Assembly: GCF_914271485.1 (NCBI RefSeq)
Contig: NZ_CAJZAG010000002.1
Span: forward strand, 1-64,000
Length of the DNA: 64,000 nucleotides
Reading direction: 5' to 3'
DNA from: Cupriavidus pampae
GTDB taxonomy: Bacteria > Pseudomonadota > Gammaproteobacteria > Burkholderiales > Burkholderiaceae
The number at the start of each line of letters is the position of its first letter. The first letter of the stretch is position 1. Below, in pieces: positions 1-9,083 of this stretch. The position numbers and the translations under genes are program-made. The notes beneath the pieces are model-generated. The model made no database searches and was not told the DNA's origin. It worked only from the letters and a program-made list of their open reading frames with translations.

Positions 1-349
1 CCGCATCGCCGGTGTACCGCGGCACGTGCTGCGCACCACGCTGGCGTACAGCCGGCATCAGCGGCTGCGCGTGGCGGGCACGATCGACTGGGTGCCCACC
101 GGCGCGTACGTGGACTATGCCAACACACAGAAGGTGCCGGCATACGTGCTGTTCGGCGTGCAGGCGAGCTACGAACTGGAAGGCCGCGCGCGCGGCGTGA
201 CCTTGTTCGTTGACGCCCGCAACCTGTCCAACCGCCGCTATATCAGCGACGTGAGCACGGTCGCGGACCTGCGCACAGCCACCAACACGGCGCTGTACTA
301 CCCGGGCAACGGCCGCGCGGTGTACGCGGGCGTCAAGTACAAGTTCTGA
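1..349 (+). CDS. TonB-dependent receptor, C-terminal part (5' end outside window)
   Basis: The open frame enters from the left edge and stops at 347-349. Only the last 115 or so residues are present. They show alternating aromatic and polar beta-strand character, an NLSNRRY segment typical of the last strands of TonB-dependent receptors, and a terminal phenylalanine (KYKF), the usual outer-membrane assembly signal. The family imports siderophores, vitamins or sugars across the outer membrane using TonB energy. The substrate cannot be told from this end. The next gene on the same strand, an Rrf2 regulator, starts 94 bp later, and I see no clear terminator between them. Confidence 0.8.
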   Translation, partial: RIAGVPRHVLRTTLAYSRHQRLRVAGTIDWVPTGAYVDYANTQKVPAYVLFGVQASYELEGRARGVTLFVDARNLSNRRYISDVSTVADLRTATNTALYYPGNGRAVYAGVKYKF

Positions 350-374
350 GAGATGAACCATGTCCTTTGATGAT

Positions 375-441
375 TCTTGGCTCTAACCTGACCAAACGTT
401 CGCCGCTACACTCCTGAACAGTCGATTCCATCTTGGCTTTA
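375..441. promoter_or_regulatory. Paired TCTTGG motifs upstream of Rrf2 gene
   Basis: TCTTGGCTCTAA lies at 375-386 and TCTTGGCTTTA at 431-441, the second directly before the Rrf2 start codon. The same 12-mer recurs at 13721-13732, with a variant at 13697-13708. They could be operator half-sites for the regulator, but a 12-mer can recur by chance in 64 kb. This is inference only. Confidence 0.25.
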
Positions 442-442
442 T

Positions 443-958
443 ATGTCTTACATCAGCACGGGTGTCGAATATGCACTGCATTGCTTGATACATCTAACGC
501 GATCCCGGGATTTTTCCGTGGAGGATGTGAGCGTACGGGATCTGGCAGAACTTCAAGGGATCCCGAACGAATATCTCGCCAAGATATTTACAAAGCTCGC
601 CAAAGCCGACCTCGTATGCGCCACCGAGGGCATCAAAGGCGGATTCAGGCTCGCGCGAGCCGGGAATCGCATCACGGTCCATGACGTTGTGGTCGCCATC
701 GATGGCGAAAAGCCAATCTTTGACGGGCAGGAGATTCACCGTCGCTGCGCCATCTTTGGCGACAGGGTTCCCGCATGGGCGGCCCGCGGCGCATGCGCGA
801 TTCAAGACGTCATGCAATCGACGGAGAAGGGCATGCGTGCGGAAATGAAAAAACACACGGTGACCGATCTCGCGCTTCGCATCAGCGCCAAGGCTTCTCC
901 CACGTACGGACCAGAGGTTGCGCAGTGGCTGTCGGATCGGACATCCAATCGGCAGTGA
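443..958 (+). CDS. Rrf2 family transcriptional regulator
   Basis: A 171-residue protein, the normal length for Rrf2 regulators (IscR, NsrR, CymR relatives). The N-terminal winged helix spans about residues 1-80: a YISTGVEYALHCL opening, the recognition region SVRDLAELQGIPNEYLAKIF, and the wing IKGGFRLAR. Downstream there are Cys residues in RRCAIFG and GACAIQ, spaced differently from the three-Cys cluster of IscR, so a thiol or metal-type sensor is as likely as an Fe-S one. It is closely related to the Rrf2 protein at 11084-11644 and precedes a MocR regulator on the same strand. Its target is unknown; the nearby efflux operon and itself are candidates. Confidence 0.9.
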   Translation: MSYISTGVEYALHCLIHLTRSRDFSVEDVSVRDLAELQGIPNEYLAKIFTKLAKADLVCATEGIKGGFRLARAGNRITVHDVVVAIDGEKPIFDGQEIHRRCAIFGDRVPAWAARGACAIQDVMQSTEKGMRAEMKKHTVTDLALRISAKASPTYGPEVAQWLSDRTSNRQ

Positions 959-1062
959 TGACATGCCCTAGTCAAGATCATTGATCTTGCACCTCAACGA
1001 CCGCCCGGCTGGTCGATAAGCTCCCCCTTCCGCAACATGATCTTGAAGGACGCTCGTAGCAT

Positions 1063-2496
1063 ATGGGGAAGCCGACGGTGTGGAAGACGGGTGAATTGAA
1101 GCTGGATCACGTCAGTGCTGTGTCACTCGTCGATCAGATCTCGCGGCATATAGAAGGAGCAATTGTCGAAGGCTCTCTGGCTCCCGGTGGCAGAGTTCCC
1201 TCTTGCCGCGACCTGGCCGTCCAGCTAGGTGTTGCGCGCGGTACGGTGAAAGCCGCGTATGACCGTCTGGTCGATCGAGATATCCTCATGACAGCGGGGG
1301 CCGCCGGCACACGGGTGGTCGACCCGTTGCCGCCGTTCTTTACCGCGCCCGGCAATGAAGCGCGCGAAAGCCTCGTACCGCAACACTTTCCCTATAGCTC
1401 GCACCAAGCGCTTCCATTCCAGATGGGCGTCCCCGCACACGATGCGTTTCCCGGCGCGCTGCTGTGCCGGTTGCATCGGCAGGCCGTCCCCGAGGCCTCG
1501 ACGAAGACCAGTCACACCGACCCCCGGGGATCGTCTCAGCTCCGCGAAGCGCTTGCCTCACACCTTGCCATTGGCCGCGGAATTCAATGCTCGCCCGAAC
1601 AGATCATGGTGACGGCGGGGTTCCGGGGAGGGCTTGCGCTTGCGCTGCGCGCGATTGGCGGTGCCGGAAAGCAAGCGTGGGTGGAAGACCCCGGATACCC
1701 GGCAACCCGGCTTGCGCTGGCGCTGTCAGAGATGGAGCCGATTGCTGTGCCGGTGGATATCGCAGGGCTTGACGTTCAGTGCGCGCAGTTGCTCGCGCCC
1801 GATGCATCGCTCGCGATCGTTACCCCGGGCCAACAGGCGCCCAGTGGTGTAGTCATGTCCTTACAAAGACGGGGTGAGTTGCTTCGATGGGCCGCAGAGG
1901 CGGGATCCTGGGTTGTCGAAGACGACTACCTTGCCGATCTCAGTCTGTCGCGACGGCCCGTTCAGGCGCTGGCGGCGGGCCGTGGGGCAGACCGCGTGAT
2001 CCACATCGGCTCGTTAAGTAAAACGATCAGCCCGGCTCTTGGCGTAGGCTTTGTGGTTGCCCCGCTGTCACTTGCCCCCCGGATGGTGGAGATAGCGACG
2101 TGGTTGGGGAGTTCCCCGAACGTGGCTATCCAGCTTGCCCTCGCAAGGTTTCTGAACGAAGGCCATTACTTGCGGCACCTGCGTCGGATGCGGAATCTTT
2201 ACGTGCAGCGAAGACAGTCCCTGTTGCAAGCGCTCAAGCGGTGCGGGGTCACCACAGCTGAGGCAGCCGGTTTAGCTGTTCTGCTGCCTCTTCCCGATCA
2301 GGCGGATGATGAGCGCCTTGCCATCGACGCGGAAGCCCTCGGGCTCGGTCCCGTCCCGCTGTCGCCTTGGTTTGTGGACCGCACGACTTCGCGCTCGGGC
2401 CTGTTGCTCGGCGTCGCAAACGTGCTGGATAGAACGATCGATGACGATTGCGGAAAGCTTCTTTCATTGATAAAAAAAAGACCTCACCCTGCTTGA
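1063..2496 (+). CDS. MocR/PdxR-type GntR regulator with aminotransferase domain
   Basis: A 477-residue two-domain regulator. Residues about 20-85 form a GntR winged helix (VPSCRDLAVQLGVARGTVKAAYDRL). Residues about 115-470 form a fold-type I aminotransferase domain. The PLP-lysine motif is SLSK at 317-320 (K320) and the PLP-nitrogen aspartate lies in VEDDY (about 287-288). Proteins of this family use PLP, or an amino compound reacting with it, as effector rather than catalysing transamination. It faces the RND efflux operon tail to tail, and its stop codon lies inside the loop of that operon's terminator. A second MocR gene lies at 9084-10505. The regulated genes are not known. Confidence 0.9.
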   Translation: MGKPTVWKTGELKLDHVSAVSLVDQISRHIEGAIVEGSLAPGGRVPSCRDLAVQLGVARGTVKAAYDRLVDRDILMTAGAAGTRVVDPLPPFFTAPGNEARESLVPQHFPYSSHQALPFQMGVPAHDAFPGALLCRLHRQAVPEASTKTSHTDPRGSSQLREALASHLAIGRGIQCSPEQIMVTAGFRGGLALALRAIGGAGKQAWVEDPGYPATRLALALSEMEPIAVPVDIAGLDVQCAQLLAPDASLAIVTPGQQAPSGVVMSLQRRGELLRWAAEAGSWVVEDDYLADLSLSRRPVQALAAGRGADRVIHIGSLSKTISPALGVGFVVAPLSLAPRMVEIATWLGSSPNVAIQLALARFLNEGHYLRHLRRMRNLYVQRRQSLLQALKRCGVTTAEAAGLAVLLPLPDQADDERLAIDAEALGLGPVPLSPWFVDRTTSRSGLLLGVANVLDRTIDDDCGKLLSLIKKRPHPA

Positions 2497-2510
2497 TATC
2501 GGGTGAGGTC
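2472..2510 (-). terminator. Rho-independent terminator of the RND efflux operon
   Basis: A perfect 10-bp stem (GACCTCACCC at 2480-2489 with GGGTGAGGTC at 2501-2510) and an 11-nt loop is flanked by an A-run at 2472-2479, which becomes the U-tract on the minus strand. It sits 40 bp beyond the end of the outer-membrane factor gene. The loop contains the stop codon of the convergent MocR gene. Confidence 0.85.
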
Positions 2511-2549
2511 GTAAGGTAGCGCACGGAGTGGACGGCTACCATGAAGCCG

Positions 2550-4049
2550 TTACGGCTGTGACGCGTCCCCCCAGCCACCGCCGAGGCTACGCACGAGCGA
2601 TACCGTGGCCGATGCACGCAGGCCTGCCACGGTGTTGGCCTCGCGTTCCGATTGCAGTACCGTGCGATCGGCATCAATCACGGTAAGGTAGTCGGTCGCG
2701 CCCGCATCGTAGCGACTACGCGAGATGCGTTGCGCGCGCCTGGCGCCGGCAATGGCGCCATCCAGTGCGGTGCTTTGCTGGCTCAGCCAGCGCACGTCGG
2801 CCAGGCTGTCCTCGACTTCGCGGAATGCCGTCAATACCGTCTGACGATAGGCGGCGACCGACTCCTCATGCGAGGCGCGCGCCCCCGCCAGATTCGCGCT
2901 GTTGCGCCCACCGTCGAATACCGTCTGCGCAATGGTCGAGCCAAGCAGTGGGCCCATTGCCCATGCGCGCGACGAGTACTTGAACAGATCCGCGAAGTTG
3001 CTCGATTCAAAGCCAAAGAAGGCGGAAAGTGAAATGCGCGGGAAGAACGCTGCGCGGGCGACACCGATGCGCGCATTGGCGGCGGCCATCTGTCGTTCGG
3101 CCTGCGCGATGTCTGGACGGCGTTCGAGCAACTCGGATGGCATCCCGGGCGGCACGGACAGTGGCCTGACGTCGAGCCGCTTCGCACCAAGCGTGAACGC
3201 CGACGGAGGCAGGCCGGTCAGCACGGCGAGCGCGTGCTCCTGATTGGCGCGACGACGCTCCGTGGCCGCCAGATCCGCGCGGGCGGTGCCGAGCTCGGCT
3301 TCGGCACGCGCGGGATCGAAATCGGTCGTCTCGCCGGCCTGGTAGCGCATTCGCAGGAGCGTCAGGGCATCCTCACGTAACCTGATGGTCGAGTTGAGGA
3401 TCTCCCGATCGCCGTCAAGCGTGCGCAACTGGAAATACGCCTGTGCCACGTCGGCCTGCAACGCCAGTTGCACCGATTGAAACAGATTCTGCGCGGCCTG
3501 GTCATTCGCTCGCGCGGCATTGACGCTACTGGCCACACGTCCGAACAGGTCGAGCTCGTAGCTGGCAATGGCTCGCGCGCGAATAAGCGTCTGAACGGGA
3601 GGCATACTGCCGCCGAGATAGGCCACGGAGGCGCTGGAGTACTGCGTACGGGTGGGATCCACTCCGACACTCAACTGCGGATAGAGATCAGACTCGGTCG
3701 CGCCGGTGAACGCGCGTGCCTGCCTCACTCGCGCGGCAGCGGCCGCAAGATCCTGGTTGCTCGAGTTGGCGGCCTCGATGAGGCGGCTGAGTTCATCGTC
3801 GCCAAAGATTCTCCACCACTCACCGCGGGAGTGGCCATCGGCTGGCGTTGCGGTTTTCCACTCCACGCCTTCCGCCTGCGCTGCTTCGGCTTCCTTGAAG
3901 GTCGCCGTGGTGACGGTGTCTGGCACGTTGTACGTCGGTGCCAGTGAGCAGCCCGCCAGCACCATCGCTGTGGCCAGCGTGGCCAAGCGAGGCAATGGAT
4001 TGGTCGGTTGGGCAATCATGATCATTCTCTCGTGCGATCTGGTTATCAT
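2550..4049 (-). CDS. RND efflux outer-membrane lipoprotein (NodT/OprN type)
   Basis: The 499-residue outer-membrane channel of a tripartite drug efflux pump. The N-terminus has a lipoprotein signal with lipobox LAGC (Cys34 from the first ATG), followed by SLAPTYNVP, typical of the OprM/NodT group. Two repeated OEP domains follow, with the signature region LLERRPDIAQAERQMAAANARIGVARAAFFP in the second half. The first ATG overlaps the stop codon of the upstream permease gene as ATGA, which favours translational coupling; an internal ATG at 4025 with a GAGAG sequence is an alternative. It is the last gene of the adaptor-permease-channel operon, ahead of a strong terminator. Confidence 0.93.
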   Translation of the reverse strand: MITRSHERMIMIAQPTNPLPRLATLATAMVLAGCSLAPTYNVPDTVTTATFKEAEAAQAEGVEWKTATPADGHSRGEWWRIFGDDELSRLIEAANSSNQDLAAAAARVRQARAFTGATESDLYPQLSVGVDPTRTQYSSASVAYLGGSMPPVQTLIRARAIASYELDLFGRVASSVNAARANDQAAQNLFQSVQLALQADVAQAYFQLRTLDGDREILNSTIRLREDALTLLRMRYQAGETTDFDPARAEAELGTARADLAATERRRANQEHALAVLTGLPPSAFTLGAKRLDVRPLSVPPGMPSELLERRPDIAQAERQMAAANARIGVARAAFFPRISLSAFFGFESSNFADLFKYSSRAWAMGPLLGSTIAQTVFDGGRNSANLAGARASHEESVAAYRQTVLTAFREVEDSLADVRWLSQQSTALDGAIAGARRAQRISRSRYDAGATDYLTVIDADRTVLQSEREANTVAGLRASATVSLVRSLGGGWGDASQP

Positions 4050-7000
4050 TCGGCCGAAGTGATGGTCTTCGCTTGATGCTGCTTCGCCTCACGACGCTGC
4101 CCGCGGGTTGCCAGAAGGCGCAACGCCACATAGAACACCGGTGTCAGGAACAGGCCGAACATCGTCACCCCGAGCATGCCCGCGAAGACCGTGATACCCG
4201 TTGCCTGGCGGACTTCACTGCCGGCACCGGCGCTGATCACCAGTGGCACGGACCCGGCAATAAACGCCAGGGAAGTCATCACGATGGGCCGCAGACGCAG
4301 GCGACATGCTTCCAGCGCCGACTCCACGATGCCTTTGCCTTGTATTTCCAGCTCACGTGCAAACTCCACGATCAGGATGGCATTCTTGCAGGCCAGCCCC
4401 ATGAGGACGACCAGACCGATCTGTACGAAGATGTTGTTGTCGCCCCCGGTCATCCAGACGCCCAGCAATGCCGAGCACATGCACATCGGAACAATCAGGA
4501 TGACTGCCAGCGGCAATGTCCAGCTTTCATACAGCGCCGCGAGCACAAGGAAGGCCAGCAACACCGCCAACGGGAAGACGATCGCCGCGGCGTGGCTTTG
4601 CGTCACCTGCTGGTAGCTCAGATCGGTCCATTCGAGTTCGATACCGGGTGGCAGAACGCGTTCGGCAATCTCGGTCAATTTTTCGATCGTTTGCGCGGAC
4701 GACAGTACGCGAGGATCCGCATCGCCAATCAGATCGGCTGCCGGGAAGCCGTTATAGCGAACCACAGGATCCGGGCCATAGGTCTGCCTGATCGTCGTCA
4801 TGGCGCTGATCGGCACCATTTGGCCGCTCGCGTTCCGTACGCGCAGATTGCCAATGTCCTCCGCTTTCTGCCGAAACTCGCTGTCCGCTTGCAACATCAC
4901 GCGATAGACACGGCCGAACATATTGAAGTCGTTGATGTAGATGGAACCGAGATAGGTTTGCAGCGTCTCGAAGACATCCGGCAGCGCCACGCCTTGGGCC
5001 CGCGCCTTATCCCGATCGACCTTGACCTCGAGCTGCGGAATATTCGCCTGATAGGCGCTGACGGGATAAGTCATGCCGGGCGTCTGAGCGACCGCCGCCT
5101 GGAACTTGCTGAGCGCATCCTGTAACGCCCCGTAGCCGAGGCCCGCCCGATCCTTCAGATACAACGAATATCCGGACCCATTGCCGAGGCCTTGGATCGG
5201 GGGTGGCAATAGCGCGTAGGCAAAGCCTTCCTTGATCGTGGAGAATTTCTCGTTCAGCTCTGCAACGATCTCCGTGGCAGGGCGACTACGCTCGTCAAAC
5301 GGCTTGAGGATGATGTACGACGCGGAGACGTTCGGCGTGTTGGTTGACTGGAGCGCATTCAGGCCAACATAGGCGGGAATCGTGTCCACGCCATCGACCT
5401 TCGAGGCGATCTCCCCCATCCGGCGCGTGATCGCGTCCGTGCGGGACAGCGATGCACCCTCCGGCAGCTTTGCCCCACCGAACAGATACAGCTTGTCCTG
5501 GTTCGGAATGAATCCACCGGGCACTTCGTGGAACAGAAAAGTCGTGGCACCGAGCAATGCCGCGTAGACCAGAAACACTGCGCCACGCCGCCCAAGGATT
5601 CGGCCAACGCCACGTTCATAGCTGATGGAACTGCGATGGAAGAAGCGATTGAATGGGGCGAAGATCCAGCCGCAGGTCCGCTCCATCAGGCGACCGAGAA
5701 CATCCTTGGGTGCATCGTGACTGCGCAGGAGCTTGGCAGCGAGTGCTGGGGACAGCGTCAGCGAGTTGATCGCGGAGATCACCGTAGAGATGGCAATCGT
5801 TACGGCGAACTGCTTGTAGAACTGGCCAGTGACACCGCTCAGGAATGCCATCGGTACGAAGACCGCGCACAGTACCAGCGCAATGGCGATAATCGGACCG
5901 GACACTTCACGCATGGCCCGATGCGCCGCATCGCGCGGACTCAATCCCGTTTCGATGTACCGCTCGACGTTCTCCACGACGACGATCGCATCATCGACGA
6001 CGATACCGATCGCCAGCACCAGCCCGAACAGAGTCAGGGTATTGATCGAGTATCCCAGCAGATAAAGGAATGCGAACGTACCGATCACGGATACCGGAAC
6101 CGCGAGCAGGGGAATGATCGATGCGCGCCAGGTCTGAAGGAACAGAATGACCACAAGCACCACGAGGATCACGGCCTCGATGAGGGTGTGCTCCACGGCC
6201 TTGATCGAATCCCGCACGAAGACCGTCGGATCCCAGACCGCTCGGTAGGTGACGCCCTCCGGGAAATTCTTCGACAGCTGGTCCAGCTTTTTGTACACGT
6301 CGCTGGCGACGCCCAGCGCGTTGGCACCCGGCGAGAGGAAGATCCCGATGTTTGCCGCGTTCTTGTTGTCGTTCAACACACGCATGCTGTAGTCGGCAGC
6401 GGCCAGCTCGACACGCCCGACATCAGACAGCCGGACCAATTGCCCGTCCGCGCCGTTCTTGACGACAATGTTGGCGAATTCCGCTTCCGAGGTCAGGCGG
6501 CCTCGCACGCTGATGGAGGTCAGGAATTCCGTCGCCTGCGGCGATGGCTCGGAGCCCAATTGACCAGCCGAGACCTGAACGTTCTGTCCTCGCACGGCCT
6601 CGATCGCGTCCTTCGCGGTCAGGCCGCGTGTCGCGAGTTTGTTTGGATCGAGCCATATGCGCATCGCATAGTCGCCCGAGCCGAATACGCCCACGTCGCC
6701 AATGCCCTGGAGGCGGGACAGTTCATCCTTGACATGCAGGATCAGGTAGTTGCGCAGATAGAGCGAGTCGTAACGATTGTCCGGCGAGTACAGCGCCACG
6801 TACATCAATGGCGTGGGGGACTGCTTCTGCGTCGTGACGCCAAACTGGCGCACTTGATCCGGTAGACGGCTGAGGGCCTGACTCACGCGATTCTGTACGC
6901 GCACCGCAGCGGTATCCGGATCGATGCCCGGAAGGAACGTCACCACGACCTGCAGGTTGCCGTTCGAAGCCGATACGGACTTCATGTACATGATGCCCTC

Positions 7001-7222
7001 GACACCATTGATTGCTTCTTCCAGTGGTGTGGCGACCGATTCTGCGATCTCCTTGGGATTCGCTCCAGGGTACGTTGCCTGCACGATCACCGTAGGCGGA
7101 ACGACTTCCGGATACTCGCCGGAGGGCAGCAGGGGAATGGCGATCAGACCACCCGCGAAAATGATGATCGACAACACAATCGCGAAGATTGGCCTGTCGA
7201 TAAAGAATTTTGAGAAATCCAT
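4046..7222 (-). CDS. RND multidrug efflux inner-membrane permease, MexF-like
   Basis: A HAE1-type hydrophobe/amphiphile efflux transporter, about 1058 residues from the preferred ATG at 7222 (MDFSKFFIDRPIF), a typical start for the family; an upstream in-frame ATG at 7264 would overlap the adaptor gene. It has the usual 12 transmembrane segments with two large periplasmic loops. The proton-relay aspartate pair of TM4 is in GIVVDDAIVVVENV. From memory the sequence resembles MexF of the MexEF-OprN system more than AcrB/MexB (long matches such as LFLQTWRASIIPL and GQFYKQFA). It extrudes amphiphilic drugs from the periplasm or membrane using proton motive force, docked to the adaptor and channel encoded either side. 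Confidence 0.95.
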   Translation of the reverse strand: MDFSKFFIDRPIFAIVLSIIIFAGGLIAIPLLPSGEYPEVVPPTVIVQATYPGANPKEIAESVATPLEEAINGVEGIMYMKSVSASNGNLQVVVTFLPGIDPDTAAVRVQNRVSQALSRLPDQVRQFGVTTQKQSPTPLMYVALYSPDNRYDSLYLRNYLILHVKDELSRLQGIGDVGVFGSGDYAMRIWLDPNKLATRGLTAKDAIEAVRGQNVQVSAGQLGSEPSPQATEFLTSISVRGRLTSEAEFANIVVKNGADGQLVRLSDVGRVELAAADYSMRVLNDNKNAANIGIFLSPGANALGVASDVYKKLDQLSKNFPEGVTYRAVWDPTVFVRDSIKAVEHTLIEAVILVVLVVILFLQTWRASIIPLLAVPVSVIGTFAFLYLLGYSINTLTLFGLVLAIGIVVDDAIVVVENVERYIETGLSPRDAAHRAMREVSGPIIAIALVLCAVFVPMAFLSGVTGQFYKQFAVTIAISTVISAINSLTLSPALAAKLLRSHDAPKDVLGRLMERTCGWIFAPFNRFFHRSSISYERGVGRILGRRGAVFLVYAALLGATTFLFHEVPGGFIPNQDKLYLFGGAKLPEGASLSRTDAITRRMGEIASKVDGVDTIPAYVGLNALQSTNTPNVSASYIILKPFDERSRPATEIVAELNEKFSTIKEGFAYALLPPPIQGLGNGSGYSLYLKDRAGLGYGALQDALSKFQAAVAQTPGMTYPVSAYQANIPQLEVKVDRDKARAQGVALPDVFETLQTYLGSIYINDFNMFGRVYRVMLQADSEFRQKAEDIGNLRVRNASGQMVPISAMTTIRQTYGPDPVVRYNGFPAADLIGDADPRVLSSAQTIEKLTEIAERVLPPGIELEWTDLSYQQVTQSHAAAIVFPLAVLLAFLVLAALYESWTLPLAVILIVPMCMCSALLGVWMTGGDNNIFVQIGLVVLMGLACKNAILIVEFARELEIQGKGIVESALEACRLRLRPIVMTSLAFIAGSVPLVISAGAGSEVRQATGITVFAGMLGVTMFGLFLTPVFYVALRLLATRGQRREAKQHQAKTITSAE

Positions 7223-7235
7223 TACCAGCTTGCCT

Positions 7236-8456
7236 TCAGTTTGTTGCGGGCGCCGCGGCGTCATGTTTGGCCAACGTGGCGGCCTGGCGCGTCATGGGTA
7301 CCTCTGTCGCGGAAACGGGCGCGCCGGAGAAAAACACGCGCTGCAGGCCAGAAACAAGAACTCGATCGTTGGCTTCGAGTCCTGCCTTGACGATGCGCAG
7401 CCCCTCCGCCGTGCGTCCCAACTCCACGTCACGCCGCACAGCCTTGTTGTCCTTGCTCAGCACGTACACGTACTTGCGGTCCTGATCGGTAAGTACTGCC
7501 CGTTCATCGAGCAGGGTGGCCATGGCGGCTCCGCCTGGCGCGAACCGGACGCGTGCATACAGGCCGGGCGTCAGCGCCTGATCTGGATTGCGCACGACGG
7601 CGCGCGCGCGGATGGTGCCGGTCGCAGGATCGAGCTGATTGTCCATAAACTCCACGACGCCCTCGTGCGGAAAGCCGGTCTCGCTGGCCAAGCCAACGTG
7701 AGCAACGAAGTTCGCCGAGCCTCGATCGCCAAGTCCCTTGCCGGTTCGATAGCTGAGATAACTGTGCTCATCGGGATCGAAGTAGACGTAGACCGGGTCC
7801 TGCGACACCACGGATGTCAACACCGATTGATCTGCCACGACCAGGTTGCCGGACGTCAGGAAGGCTCTGCTTGCACGGCCGTTGATCGGCGAACGCACGG
7901 TCGCAAACTCGAGGTTCAGCCGTGCAGTGGCCACTGCGGCTTCGGCCGCGCGGACATCCGCCTCGCTTTGAGCACGATTGGCACGGCGGGACTCCTGTTC
8001 TTCGACGGACATTGCGCGGGCTTCCATCAACGTCTGCGCGCGGCGATCCTGCAGCTGTGCGTTCTGCGCCAGCGCACGGGCGCGCTCGAGTTGCGCCGTG
8101 GCCGCATCCAGTACCGCGCGAAAAGGGCGCTCGTCGAGCTGGAACAGGACGTCCCCCTTGCGGACCGTACCGCCTTCCTTGAAAGACGTACTCACGATAT
8201 GACCCGTGACCCGCGCACGAAGCTCGACACTTTCTACCGCGCTGACTCGACCGTTGAACTCATCCCACTGGACGACTTCCTTCATCAGGACCTTGGCGAC
8301 CTCGACGCTCGGCGGCGCCGCGGCGGTCGTCGCGCTGCCGTTCTCCTTGCACGCGGACAGCGACAGGGCAACCGCCACGAGGGCCGGAGCGATATAGCGT
8401 GGATTTTTTAATGCGCCAACGGTTGCGTGGATCTGTTTTACGGTTCTATCGTTCAT
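7236..8456 (-). CDS. RND efflux periplasmic adaptor (membrane fusion protein)
   Basis: A 406-residue adaptor of the HlyD/MexE family. The lipobox LSAC gives a lipidated Cys36. After it come a barrel-sandwich hybrid domain (VELRARVTGHI, about 75-110), an alpha-hairpin rich in Ala, Arg and Glu (about 115-185), the second half of the lipoyl motif (VRSPINGRASRAFL), and beta-barrel and membrane-proximal domains to about 385. It is the first gene of the efflux operon; the permease ATG follows its stop codon by 13 bp. A short AGGA lies 10 bp before the ATG. The 53-bp gap to the upstream GNAT gene leaves room for only a compact promoter, so the acetyltransferase may be cotranscribed. Confidence 0.94.
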   Translation of the reverse strand: MNDRTVKQIHATVGALKNPRYIAPALVAVALSLSACKENGSATTAAAPPSVEVAKVLMKEVVQWDEFNGRVSAVESVELRARVTGHIVSTSFKEGGTVRKGDVLFQLDERPFRAVLDAATAQLERARALAQNAQLQDRRAQTLMEARAMSVEEQESRRANRAQSEADVRAAEAAVATARLNLEFATVRSPINGRASRAFLTSGNLVVADQSVLTSVVSQDPVYVYFDPDEHSYLSYRTGKGLGDRGSANFVAHVGLASETGFPHEGVVEFMDNQLDPATGTIRARAVVRNPDQALTPGLYARVRFAPGGAAMATLLDERAVLTDQDRKYVYVLSKDNKAVRRDVELGRTAEGLRIVKAGLEANDRVLVSGLQRVFFSGAPVSATEVPMTRQAATLAKHDAAAPATN

Positions 8457-8509
8457 TTCTTATATTCCTGAGATCGGGCTCGGATCTGATTTGCGTCCTA
8501 GGTTGCGTA

Positions 8510-8965
8510 CTAGGCGATGCCATCCACCGTTTGCAACGGCTCGACAAAATGCATGCCGCGTGCAAGGAGGCCTTGCCGGAAGTAGAAACGCTGTGCGTGC
8601 GCCATATGAAGGCCGGTGTCGAGCACGAACATGTTGCAACCCCGCGCGATGGCCTGGGCGCGCACCTCGGCGAGCAGAGCGCCGCCTACCTTGGATCCGC
8701 GTAGCTGGGCCGTAATAACGAGATCGTCAACGTAGATGAACTTTCCATAGAGGAGGTTCTCCGTGAGGCGATAGCCCGCGAGGCCAACGACCTCACCATC
8801 CATGATTGCCGCGAGAAGGCGGTAGGACTGTTCCTGTTGACGTGTGAGCTGTTTGACAAAACCTTGCTCGTCATACAGGTGAGGGCGTAGCTCCCTCATG
8901 ACCTGGAATCCCTGCTGCAATTCCGCAGGTGTTTCGAGATGCTGGAACGAAATCGAATCGCGCAT
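8510..8965 (-). CDS. GNAT family N-acetyltransferase
   Basis: A 151-residue single GNAT domain. The central strand IYVDDLVI, the acetyl-CoA binding loop LRGSKVGGALLAEV (a Q/R-x-x-G-x-G/A variant) and the C-terminal FYFRQGL are in the expected order. Members transfer an acetyl group from acetyl-CoA to an amine of a small molecule or protein; the acceptor is unknown. It sits directly upstream of the RND efflux operon on the same strand, so a resistance-related acceptor is possible but unproven. Confidence 0.85.
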   Translation of the reverse strand: MRDSISFQHLETPAELQQGFQVMRELRPHLYDEQGFVKQLTRQQEQSYRLLAAIMDGEVVGLAGYRLTENLLYGKFIYVDDLVITAQLRGSKVGGALLAEVRAQAIARGCNMFVLDTGLHMAHAQRFYFRQGLLARGMHFVEPLQTVDGIA

Positions 8966-9083
8966 GATGGGTACCTGAAGGTGAGAAGCCTAAAAGGTAC
9001 CGAGGAAGATGTCACACGCGTAGAGCCAAGAAATGACGGAATGACTAGACCATAGCTTGACTCAGGGGCATTTCGAAAACCGC

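Noticed and set aside
4073..8411. Several long plus-strand frames across the RND efflux genes
   Set aside because: They mirror the codon bias of the minus-strand adaptor and permease genes, which carry clear motifs; the plus frames show none.
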